Positions 10,193 to 21,200 of a stretch of 23,615 nucleotides of DNA are shown here, in pieces. This stretch comes from Pelargonium cotyledonis (taxonomy: Eukaryota; Streptophyta; Magnoliopsida; Geraniales; Geraniaceae). The DNA is taken from NCBI GenBank assembly GCA_036897625.1, contig JAYMTA010000857.1, positions 1 through 23,615 of the forward strand, in the 5' to 3' direction. How positions within the stretch are numbered: the first letter of the stretch is position 1; every line of letters begins with the position of its first letter. The notes beneath the pieces are model-generated. The model saw only the letters and a program-made list of their open reading frames with translations. It had not been told where the DNA came from and made no database searches. Position numbers and translations under genes: made by a program.

Positions 10193-13100
10193 TTAGTATC
10201 TGTCCTGCATTATCTCCCCCTTGGCATCACTCAGAGTTAGTTTCTCCACAGCACCAATCTGTGAATTATCAGACAATTAGTACAATGAGAGTGTATGTAT
10301 AGTCTTAAGATAATGCTCACAATGCAAAAGGAACTAACCACTTTTGGCTTTTCAATTGAGCCATCTTTAGAGCCTGGTGCTGCAACATTTCCAGTAACAA
10401 CTAGTTTGACATCAACCAACCACTTATTCTATAACAAACAATATTGTCACTATATTACAGTTAAATAAATAAATTTACCGTTCATTTTCTCCTTCTGGCC
10501 ACCCTCATCCATGCCCTATAAAAACATCCACAAATTTCGACATGTACAATACATGGGCTAACATCAAAAGAATCCGACAAAAAGTACAAACAGAGAGAAA
10601 TGTCACCTTGCTAAGTCCATCCTTTGATACCTTGTTACTTCCCTGAGACGAATGCAAATAATAATAATTAACTCCAAATAGCACTGAAATTAATAAAGAA
10701 AAACAATAATAATTTGCGCAAATTTCTCTTCACTTCGGTGAAATAATGGATTAGCGAAGAAACTCTTTAGCGCAAATCTTGATAAGGACTTCGTTGGTCA
10801 AACAAAGTACTTTAAATCTTAAAGGTCATTTAACGAAATCTCCATTCAAAGGCTTTGCATTCTGATATCAAACTGCACTGGGATTGAAGTATTGAATATT
10901 TTGGGTTTCCAAACAATGTCCTGATATTCCGATCGACTATGTTGTGGCCAAGTTTATTTGGGTCATATAGGGATTAGGGTTCAGCACTATGGAGAGGGCT
11001 AATGTCTATTTTCAGCATGTTAGAAACTGCTAGGGTAATCTAGATAAGATTGAGTGTAAAATGAAATCATTTAGAATGCAATGGCATCTAATGGTAATTA
11101 TTTGAAAACTTCCAATGAGGCATTTAGAACACCCAAGTTTCATCATGCCCACTACATTGGCTTATCTAAAGTTCCCTGATTAACAAAATAACTCTTCAAA
11201 TGTGAAGTGCATTTAACTGCAATCTTAAGATGAGAAGAAATCATATTTTGATCATGAGGATTATTATGATTTCTTCACATATTGAACAGTTCCATTAAGT
11301 TTTCGAAGCATAAAACAGATATACTGTAGAATAAATTGCTTTAATAATCATACCGAACTACGAAGAAGCCCTAAAGGTTGTGGGGACTCTTTCACATAAT
11401 TTTCCAAGGCCGTCAAAAAGGACGAAGGGGGCTGCAGTTAGACATATCATCCAGGGTTTGAAAGTTAGCAGGATATCAAATGATAAATAGATATAAAAAC
11501 TAGCCAATTCATTATAAAAGTTTCATACCGGTTCAACTTTGATAAGTTTCTCACCCTGCCCTAAACCGAGGCTCTTATACATCTCATAGAATTCAGACAA
11601 CCTCTCTGCCTGCATTAACATACAAACTTTGGCTTCTTGAATATGGATCTAAAATGAAGGTATAAAAGGGTAAATATCATAATGGCACCCGTACAGTATG
11701 CGACAGCCCCAGTGTACCTGATTCCCTGCCGTCCGATAAATATCAAGTGCCTTATAAGCATCATGTCGATGCATCTCATAAAACTGCGAGAAAGTAAGTC
11801 ATTGCAACCTTAAATTTTTATTTCCAGTATAGGGTTACAACTTACAACACAAGTCCCCATTGAAAACTGAAAAAATATCAAATAAATGAAAGCACGACAA
11901 ACTGCAAACCTTGTCAACAAAAGCGAGAACTCCATCTGTGATTACTACATACAATCTAACACTTTCATTTGTAACCTGAGAAAAAATACCATAAAAAACG
12001 GAATAGCATCCAATGGATCCAAAGTATAAAACATAGCTGATTATGCCATTGAGATTAAATAATTCCTTACGATTGTCAGGGCATACTTAATCAGGCTATT
12101 CTGTTTAGCTGCTCCCTCTGGCTGCAAAAACGACGAGTGAATGTTCACTCAGAAGATACATATATGGAGTGACAACATTGTTGCTGGAAGAAATATAAGA
12201 GCAGAAATATAAGGATGATGCATGGACATGCTACCTGGCAAGCAAGAAGACGAGAAAGAAGCTGCTGCAAGGCAGGTAACTGATCAAATAAGTCTGGGGC
12301 GTCAAGGTCCTGAGCTCTCTGTAGAGATTGCATTATAAACAAATTTTTATTGTTGTTGTTCATTAGCTTGCCGACAGAATATACTTGACAAGTTAAGTTG
12401 AAACTGTACTCAAACCTGTAACCTGCTTGCATGCTAATCCATGCAAGGAGACATATAGTATTGGATAAAAATAGAATATAAAGGTTCATGTGACGGAGCA
12501 TAAGATATAAACCATACGTGCAAACTACATACCGGGCTATTAGTCTCAACATCATAATTCAAAATGCGAATACATTCTAGGCGCTCTTCAAGATATAAAG
12601 CATATGTGCGAACCCAAGCAGAATAACTCCATGCTTGACAACAAAAGAACTCACCACAGTCAATTTCTATTCAGCAATTTATCAGCAAATAAAATATGTG
12701 ATAAGCTAACAGGAGTACCATTTTCACTCGAGTCATCTGTAAACCGAGAAAGTCTATGCATAATGCTTTTGTTCCGGGTATAGCTAATGAATTCTTCGCA
12801 AAATGAAAAATCAACTTCCCTTGTTGCACGGTGTAAAACTATCAACGTTTTCAAAGCTACCTGAGTATTTGGAAGATGAAGTTCTTATCGAGTCAAACTT
12901 AACAAGGGGAAATCCAATGTGAAGGGAGATAATCATACATAAGAATTCATATAGGCTTAAAAGGCACATGAGACATAATTTTTTAAATGGAACAATGAGA
13001 GAAATTTAAAGGTTTAATAGTTCATAATTCATATTTAGCAGTATCCAGAAGAAAAACAAGGTGTAAGCTATAACTCACTGCCCAACGCCCTTCTATGTGC

Positions 13101-14458
13101 TAACTAAGATCAACTCCACAATGAAACTTAACCACAGCTATGAATCATATGATCTTTACATCCAGTTGGAAGGAAAATATCTCCAATATAATCAAAGCAT
13201 TCTAGTCAATATAATATTTATTGCATATAGCAGATGTTCGAAAACATAATGAGGATCATCTAGCCTGAAGGTGAGAAATTTATGGACATTTTAAAGAAAA
13301 AAGATATTTAAAAAGCTCTAAGGAAAAGGTGATCAAAGCATATTATCTCCAGTATTCACATTCTACATTCTCAAGGACTACCTTTCATAAACTCATAGGA
13401 ACACATCATATCGTCATTCCTGATGACACCGAGCATAACTTTAGATCCTATCCCTTGTAATCCATCTGATCATCTAGTATCCGATTAGTCCACAGTAGAA
13501 TTTATATCCAATTTTTTCAAAGCTCAATAATTCTTTGAAATGGTCGACACATCTTTAAAGCAAATAAAAGAGATGATTATGTAACCTGATAAACTGACTA
13601 CAGTTATCCTTATTACTTGTGCGTTCTCCCCCATCTTAAATCTCTACTATTTGCCAATGTATTGTGAAGATAGAACAAATTTTTTATATAGTAAGTTGTT
13701 TAGGAGCATACCGCCCAAGAGTGTGTTTTAGAAAGACGTTTTGCAAGACCATGTATACAATAAGCAACATCATCGCTGGTTCTTGATGAAAGAGCAGCAA
13801 AGATAGCTGATATTAAAAGAAGAAGAAAAAAAAAAGTAAGCACAATCATTCGTTAGATGTCAATTAAAGAAACTTAACACACAAGTGCAAATTTGATTAA
13901 GAAAAAGTCAATTAGTGGCCAACCATATGTTCTCAAATCATCAACTCGAAGATTTCTCCACATATTCATGTTAGGAAACAAAAAGATTAGTGACACTGTT
14001 CATCTATTTTAAGCTTCCCAAGGTTCTTTTTTCAGGTTCTGATAAGCTTTTCAGGTTATAACAACTTTAAATTTAATTAGGACTTGATGACACTGTCAGG
14101 AGAGAAGGAAAATTGACACTGATAGTACAACTGAAGAAAGTATGAAAAAACTAAAATCTATTAACTGAAAGCTTAAACGCGTTTGCAAGAAAACAAGAAT
14201 CAACTTTACTCACTCCTAATATGTTTTTCCTTTGGCAGTACATTCTCGTGGTTTGTGGCTTTCACGATTGCAACATCAATTTCCTGGAGCACCATACTAT
14301 CAGGTACAAGTATACTAAAAATCAAGTAATATGTGATAAACCAAGTTTATGAAGATAAAAATCACCTTCTTATCATTATTTACTTTAGCCAAACCAACTG
14401 TTGTGGAATCCTTCAAAACTCCAATAGCCTTTTTTATGCTAGGTTGACCATGTGCCAT
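10193..14458 (-). CDS. ANTH-domain clathrin assembly protein (AP180/CALM type)
   Basis: Coding exons in transcript order: 14458-14366, 14283-14214, 13806-13712, 12860-12719, 12633-12533, 12318-12235, 12121-12071, 11975-11910, 11783-11718, 11609-11529, 11431-11354, 10642-10607, 10515-10479, 10400-10339, 10258-10193 (1128 bases, 375 aa). The ANTH domain spans about residues 1-290. The PI(4,5)P2-binding signature K-x9-K-x-K-H is intact at K39...K49-E-K51-H52. Other family hallmarks are [16 protein letters not shown] (68-83), the [17 protein letters not shown] region (127-142), [16 protein letters not shown] (173-188) and [17 protein letters not shown] (283-299). Closest remembered relative: Arabidopsis At5g35200. 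The protein binds inner-leaflet phosphoinositide and helps assemble clathrin coats at the plasma membrane or trans-Golgi. The tail after the ANTH domain is only about 85 residues, with no visible NPF, DPF or DLL motif. The splice site before the 10400 exon is the least certain junction. Convergent to TTC1, tandem with AFG1. Confidence 0.9.
10339..10428 (-). other. Competing 3' splice sites in the ANTH gene tail
   Basis: The preceding exon (10515-10479) ends in phase 1. Two acceptors are available. With the inner AG (exon from 10400) the frame continues to the final exon, ending in [16 protein letters not shown], 375 aa. With the upstream AG (exon from 10428) the next codons read GAA TAA, stopping after residue 334. 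The inner site is preferred here because the downstream frame is clean and protein-like for 41 more codons. Confidence 0.5.
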
Positions 14459-14689
14459 TCTACTTAAGGAAATTCGTTTCAACATAAAAGTTACACTGAG
14501 CAAACAGACAAAGTAATCAGGTTTAAATATACCATAAAGAAGTTCAACTGAACAAGCTGCATTGTAGTAAGTAAAGGTCATGGTGCCCTGAAGAGGTAAA
14601 CTGGAAGTAGTACTAAGCAATGTAATTAGATTATGCCAATAATATGAATCATTACCAGAAATTGTCCTCGAGCTGGTTCTTATATTAAC

Positions 14690-14785
14690 TCCTCCAAGAC
14701 GACAGGGCTCCCCCTACGCCCTACCCTTTTGTGAACGCTGCCGAAAGATCAAGGTCTAAGCCACCCAGCGCAATCTGTCGGAACT
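14690..14785. repeat. GC-rich island, possible SINE or other insert
   Basis: Roughly 95 bases of clearly higher GC than the surrounding intron. On the minus strand they contain TGGCTTAGACC, loosely like a pol III A box, and in one frame the protein-like string GGLDLDLSAAFTKG. The minus-strand flank reads GGAGGAGTTAATATAAG. I do not recognise the family. Called only for its abrupt change in composition. Confidence 0.3.
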
Positions 14786-16279
14786 ATTATACTTCAAATG
14801 GATAATCTCACATGAATTCCTGAACAAAGAACTAAAAAACAATTAAAAACTTCTAAGAGCAGTTTTATAAATCACAATTTGCTTCTCGGTCAAAGTAACA
14901 GCTTGCGTGTAACATAAACTACTCTCAAGGTCATCTAAAGTATGGTTAGAAGAAGGAAAATTTTATGTTTTGGGATTGGGATCATTTTGGTTTTACAAGA
15001 ATTCCCACTCATACGGTGCATGCATAACATTTATAATTAATAGTTATGAACTGGGTATAAAAACTGTAAGGAAGTAAAACAATTTCTTAATTAGTAATTA
15101 TATACTCAGCGATATATCAATTGCTTAGCAGGTAAAATATGTTCCTTAAGCACCTTAACAAGTTATTTTAACATGTGCATTATATTATTGCAGAAAGTAG
15201 CTACTCAAGGCCCTGTAGCATAATCCTGATTTACAGTAATATAATATTAGTGTTCCTGTTTTTCATGGAATTTAATTTATAGAACTGACTGGTAAAAGTG
15301 TCAGGAAAGGCAAGGGCAGGGTATCTTATAATTTCAGGCAGCTTTGTGCATATAACATGAAGATCGAACACACTAACAGCCTAATTAATTGTACAAAGAT
15401 CGAACACGCGTGCAGACACATCACCTACTTTGTTTCCATATTTTCTTGTTCAGTTCCTATATTTTATGATTCATTCTCCATATATAACATACAGTTTACC
15501 ATGGTTCATTGCATTTAAGTTCTTAAATAATCTCAAAGCTGAAGGTGATTCAAAATTGGATGGTAATAAGGAAGATTATGTAAGCAAGAAATTGCTGGAA
15601 AATGTTGAATCAAAGATCGCGGTATTCAGTTAATGACTTGAGAATTATCTGAAATTTTGCAAGAAAATGGAAGGTTTAGGGCTTGTTTGCAAGTAGTTGG
15701 TGATTTTATTCGCTAATTGTAATAAATCATTCTCATTTTAAATAGTGAATTTCTGATATGCCACCCTATGCTAGTTTTCTAGATTATATCTCTAGAGTAC
15801 CAAAACATTGAAACTTTTATCATATTTCTTCTCATAGTCATAATTCATTTTCTACTGGCCAAATTTCTTTTAGTGCATAGGTGCATTCCTTTGTTTTTCT
15901 TAAAAGGCAAATTGTCATTAAATCAAATTTACAAAAGATAAAAAGAGCAGGAACTGACTGAAGGAAAGCTGCAGGATCTAATAAACCCAAAACACCAGGT
16001 TTGGCTTCCCATTGAATAAGGGTATGTGCCGCACAGTTCTACAGATCTAGGAGAAACTCTAGAGGTTGATTCCTTAATACCACCAACAATGCAAAAAATA
16101 AGCCAATTGGGCTTCATATAACATATTTATGTCATTGAGTTATGAACAAAAATAATCTAATGGTTAAAATGACTTTTCAAAAAGTTACAATTATTTAAAA
16201 AGCATTTACAGATTGCACAGGTCACTTATAGCATGCAAAAAGATTCTCGCATTATAAAATATATATATAGAGAAAAAAA

Positions 16280-16306
16280 TCTCAGCCATTGAGTTACTGG
16301 CTGAGA
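16280..16306. repeat. Perfect 9-bp inverted repeat (hairpin)
   Basis: Arms TCTCAGCCA and TGGCTGAGA are separated by nine bases, inside ANTH intron 1, next to a short TA-rich tract. Possibly a small transposon remnant. Confidence 0.6.
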
Positions 16307-17048
16307 CTCGGCCAAGCCTACGAGAGTTTGACATGTCAGGAATTAATTTAAATATATTTCTTAATAGTTGTAAGGGAAAAGAAGCATTAAGTTAACAATT
16401 GTATTCAAAATGGCATTTGTAACCATGAAACCTGAAACAGCTACTCAGTCAGTAGAGAAAACAGATCAAGTCAGATGAAATATTTACCAATATACGATAT
16501 AACATAGTACTGAAAATTATAATATAATTTGCTGTTTGAAATTATTGTCACTAATATATTGGTGGACACCCTAGTAACTTCCTACAAACTAAATACAAGA
16601 AAATGGGTTCAAAGCCAATTCCACCAAGAGGGAAAACCATTATAAACAAATCCCTCAATAACCAGGATACTGTGAAAGTACGAATTCCATTTTCAAAGAT
16701 TTCTCACGTACGACATGTTCCATAGCATATGATTTCCAATGATGGCATACCCTAACATCTTAACATCTTGTGCCAAGAGCCACAAAATTACAAACAAATA
16801 TACAAAAAGCTGAATTTGCATTTGGCAATAAATTAACAATTCAGTATCTACCTTAAGGAACAAGTAACCCTTGAAAGCGTCTCAAATTATTGAAATGCAA
16901 GTTAAAAATAAAATCACAATCAAATGCTTAAGAAATTAATAGGTCACAATAACACCTAGCTAAACCTAATTGAACAAAATCGACAGACAGATTAATAATA
17001 TGCACATTTATATATAGAGAAAAAAGAAATTGATTGAGATGAACATAC

Positions 17049-17235
17049 AGCAAGGTAGGTGGTAAGTGAAGCATGCGAAAGAGAGATCGGCGTTAGGTCG
17101 GCGGCCGGAGATGGGAAAATGGAGGGATCGGAGAGGGCTTAACGCCCAAACAAAGAAGAGTTTGGAGAAGAGAGATGATCGTATTGCGTGTCCAGTAATC
17201 GTCGCTCTCTGTCTCTCTCCTCTCCTCCTCATCAA
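17049..17235 (-). other. ANTH gene 5'-UTR exon and core promoter edge
   Basis: On the minus strand this stretch is GA/CT-rich and much more GC-rich than its flanks (GAGGAGGAGAGGAGAGAGAC near 17231-17212, then CT-rich text down to a strong donor GCT|GTATGT at 17049/17048). That fits a non-coding first exon, with the ATG in exon 2. The transcription start is probably near 17200-17230. An AT-rich stretch at about 17255-17285 lies where a TATA element would be expected, but no clean TATA box is seen. Confidence 0.55.
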
Positions 17236-18225
17236 ATGTTAGTCACTGACCGTTACATACTGGTTTTTTTATTTACTTTTTTTTAGCTCTTTTTGGTTTT
17301 TTTCTTTTGCGTCGTCAAATTAGTTAGTTTATTGAACCAAACCATATGATATTTTGGATATCCTTTTGAGTCTTGGATTCGAACTTCTTCGAAGATAATA
17401 TGTAGTGAAATTTTTGGGTCATGCTCATTGAGTGATTCAAAAATGTCATGACATTATATTTATGTGACAATTTATGACCAACTAAAGTGTGATGAAATAA
17501 TGAGCGAAAACAAACAAAATTTGAAGTTATATGTTAAAGTCAAAAATTTGTTAAATCTAAAGTGGCAAAATCATGTAACTCAAAAATATAGCTGCAATCT
17601 GTTGATGTGACTGTTGTCTACACCTTATAGCAGGTTGCAAGAGTGAGTATTTTCCTAATATTTATATTGAAATGTTGATAAATAAAACTAATATGTTTTC
17701 ATGATAAAATTTACATTTCAATAAAAATTTCAAGGACGGTGTAAAATTATAAGTTTTGCCAGCTAACACGCTTGTTTTTCTCTCTACTTATAAAATGATC
17801 GTTCAATTCTTTATAAAAACCATAATCACGAGGCGTTAATAAACCTCTGCCAAAGCTAATTCAACAGCTCGTTGATATGTTTGACAGTCCAAACGACATT
17901 TGATTTATACTTGCGAGCCAATTCCAAAAGAATTGAGAAATCCTCTATAGTTCTCGTGAAGACTTTAACCTCAATATATTTCTCTAGCGATGCAAAACTC
18001 TTAAACTATCTTTCAAGAAACATATATATGCTTGATAAAAAACACCCACACACTTTCACTTGGACTTGGAACACTTCTTTTTTTGTTCTCTTTTATTAGC
18101 AGTAGGGATTGGGTTATGGATTACATTTTATTCAGCTAACAAATACAAATATTTTATGGAGTTGGCTGAACCTTGCAAACCATACTACTTTGATACAACA
18201 ATGTGTTGCAGAGACGTCGGAGACA
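17236..18225. other. Spacer: ANTH promoter and AFG1 3' UTR
   Basis: About 1 kb between two minus-strand genes. The left part should hold the ANTH promoter and the right part the AFG1 3' UTR. It is AT-rich with no recognised gene. Plus-strand ORFs starting at 17872, 18060 and 18109 overlap the AFG1 last exon in antisense and have no family resemblance. Confidence 0.55.
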
Positions 18226-21200
18226 TTATGCCAGCACCACATCCTCGTTACCACCTTCCTGCAACAGCTGCTTCTCTGCCACCATTGCAGCATGCTGCTC
18301 CAGGTATTCTTCGCTGTTCATCTCCGTTAATCTGCATTTTCCAGTGCTTTGGTTTCAAATTAACCCGTTTCAACAAAACAACAAACACGAACAGAAAATA
18401 TACACACACACACACAATATATGCACAGAAGCAGATAATATTTCCAAAATTCAGAAGATTTCTTTAACAGAGTTTGGGAGGAAAGTGTCGTGCCAACTCC
18501 TCTCTCCATATGATACTAATGAGAGATAAATACTCTCAAAACATATGACCCCATCCAGATCAATGTTACTAAGCTTTCTTAATTTTGAACGGTTCAATTT
18601 TAATTAGAACATGAACATATTTACATAGTTTACCAAAAACGCAAGGTTCTTTATTAAGCGATAAAGATTGGTTGCCATGCAGTGACAAGTATAGTGGTAA
18701 AAAGAGAAACGAGAGGGTTGCCAACCCTAAAACGAAAAAGCACCGTACCTGCTAATGGTGCGATCTTTTGCAAATCCCAGTTCATTGTCCACACAAAGGT
18801 CTGCATCATCACTTCTACTTGACCTGGAACTTCTAGGTGACCTGTGTTGGGCCTCAGAGACTGTCACAATCCTTACAAAAAGTTCTAGAGGACTCCCCTC
18901 AGCTGTACACATAAGTCTAGCCTTGTTCTCATACATCACCTGTACCCACAACATAAAGTCAATTCGACTTTAGTTTCATGATGACAAAAAGATGGAGAGG
19001 GAAATGCTCTGATCTGTGCATCCAATAATACAAAGCGGGGTAAAATATACATATATGAGCCTCATTTCCTTTTTCAGATAATGACCGTTTCAAGTAGAGG
19101 TATATGTAGGGAGCTAGAATCTACAGATTTATATGTCTCCTATCAAAATATTATGTCTGCAAAAATTCAAGCTAGTGAGATGTATAAGTATAACTAATTT
19201 CTTGATGAATAACCCAAGAGAGGGGCGGTAACTTACTATAGCAAGTCACCTTCTCAAATTTCATGAATGAAATCTTACACGCAATGAAAGGAAAAACTTA
19301 AAATATAATGTTCAAATAGCACAATCCACTTTCTCGAATGGGCTAGGTAATCAGAAGTGATTCCATCTGCATCTGCACATGTCTCAATTATTACTCCTTT
19401 TTGTCCCAACATGAGTATCCACTTTCCATTTTTATTTTATTTTTGCAAAAAATTAAGAGAATTTAAATGGTCGTGAACTTTTCCTTATGTGCCCCCACGT
19501 GACTTTGTTGAAACTTTTCTTTATGTGCCCCGACGTGACTTTGTTGTAACAAACTCAAGGAGTTATATTAATTTGTCTTTAAAGATATTATTAATAACTC
19601 ATGCATAACTAACTTATTAAAATGAAGTGGACAATTTTGGGACAAATTTTTGGAAACAGTGGACTCTTGTATAGGGATGGAGGGAGTATACCCGCTATTA
19701 GTCCTCGATTTCTTTGATTCTTTAGTAGTTTTTGTAGTTAATATTGTACAAATAATATGAAAGGTTGAGCAGTTTGAAGATATGAAGTGGTCTCATATTT
19801 TTAATGGGGCGCCCTATAACTATTTAGTATGTAAGAACAGAATCAATTTGAAAACATAGTGAACATACGTCAACCAAAGTGACGAACCGATATGCTGCTG
19901 TCCTGTTGTGTAGTCCAAAAATTGGCACACCTTCTAGAGCTAGGGTATGAAAGTTTTCTGTAAAAAGAAAATGAGAAAAATTGTTTGAGATTTCATTCTA
20001 GGAAAACTGAATATGCATGTCAAAAATTACATTGTATTGGAAATTACTCACTGCAAAGTCCAAAATAGTCAGCAGCTCCAAGGGGTTTGTCACAGAGTTC
20101 CTCAAAAGGAAAATATGCACATCCATTAGCACCCAGAGGAACCTGTCAAAAACAAATGGATGATTAGGTGACTTGACTAAGTAACATCTGCGCATTAGTC
20201 TTATCGGTACTAAAAGTTATGATATATATACCTTCAATTTTCTTCCCATTACTACTTCCACCTCTTGGGGACTAGCAGTGTGTTCTCCAACTAGTTGCTG
20301 AAACTTTTCCTTGAGAAGGTCGGATAAATTATTTCCAATAAAGTAGAAACCTTGCCCCGCCTGGAGTTCAAGCACAAATAGGATTAGAATATAATGTAAT
20401 AAAATGCATTTTAAAAACTGACAGATGAAAATGCAGAAATGAAGTTGAAGATGTACCGAACCCAGTTTTCGATAGTCAACTGCAGAACCAATTTCATGAG
20501 TTACACATCTTTCCTACATCCAAGAGAATTCCAACTCACTATATTAACACAATACATTAAGAACTAGAAAAGAGTAAAAACACAGGTGCTTGACATTCCA
20601 TATCCAAACAGAGCACACCCGCATTGGCTTCTGAATTTGTTTTTATCTTTTATTATATTTTTCAAAAGAAAATGACTTTCTTATTCCGAGTGAAGCGCAT
20701 GAGAATGTATAACTCTTGAACTGTGATAATATAGATACCTTCAGCATGGCTATAAAGGGTAGAAAAAGATCCCTCTGCAATCCACCTTCATAGAGCTTAT
20801 CTGGAGCCCGATTTGAAGTAGAAACAAGGATCTATACTTATCTCCCATAATAAACATGCGCAAAAGTACTTTTGTCAATTCCAAATGAAAATCCTATCAA
20901 ACAGAAGGGTCGATAAAAGTAAGCAGGAAGCAAATTAACTTACAGATCCATTGCTGAATAGGTGCCCAAATAGACGGTTCAGTATCAATGCATCTGCAAC
21001 ATCATTGACCTAAAAAGGCAACGAGGAAAAGTAAATACATATATTAAAAAAGTCAAAGCAGTCAGACATGAGCTAGAGGCAGAATCAACAAAGAGTACGT
21101 GCTACTTTCAATATACCATAAATTCATCAAGACACAACAAAACTGCTTCATCAGATATCTCTCCAGCAACAACTTCTAGGGGATCTGAGACTCCCTTATG

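Larger units (their letters stand above)
14459..17048 (-). other. ANTH gene intron 1 (in the 5' UTR)
   Basis: A 2590-base intron with donor GTATGT (17048 leftward) and acceptor AAGTAG one base before the ATG. The acceptor position is approximate, because the ATG follows at once. It is AT-rich and contains a GC-rich island at about 14690-14780 and a hairpin at 16280-16306, listed separately. No coding frame of note; the 15430-15633 and 15929-16117 ORFs look like chance. A large first intron in the leader often holds expression-enhancing sequence in plants, but nothing specific is visible. Confidence 0.65.

Noticed and set aside
12145..12555. 136-codon minus-strand ORF
   Set aside because: Read-through of ANTH introns around the real exon 12318-12235; only the [21 protein letters not shown] part is genuine.
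18060..18529. Three overlapping plus-strand ORFs of 73-135 codons
   Set aside because: Antisense to the last AFG1 exon, whose minus-strand frame is clearly the conserved one.
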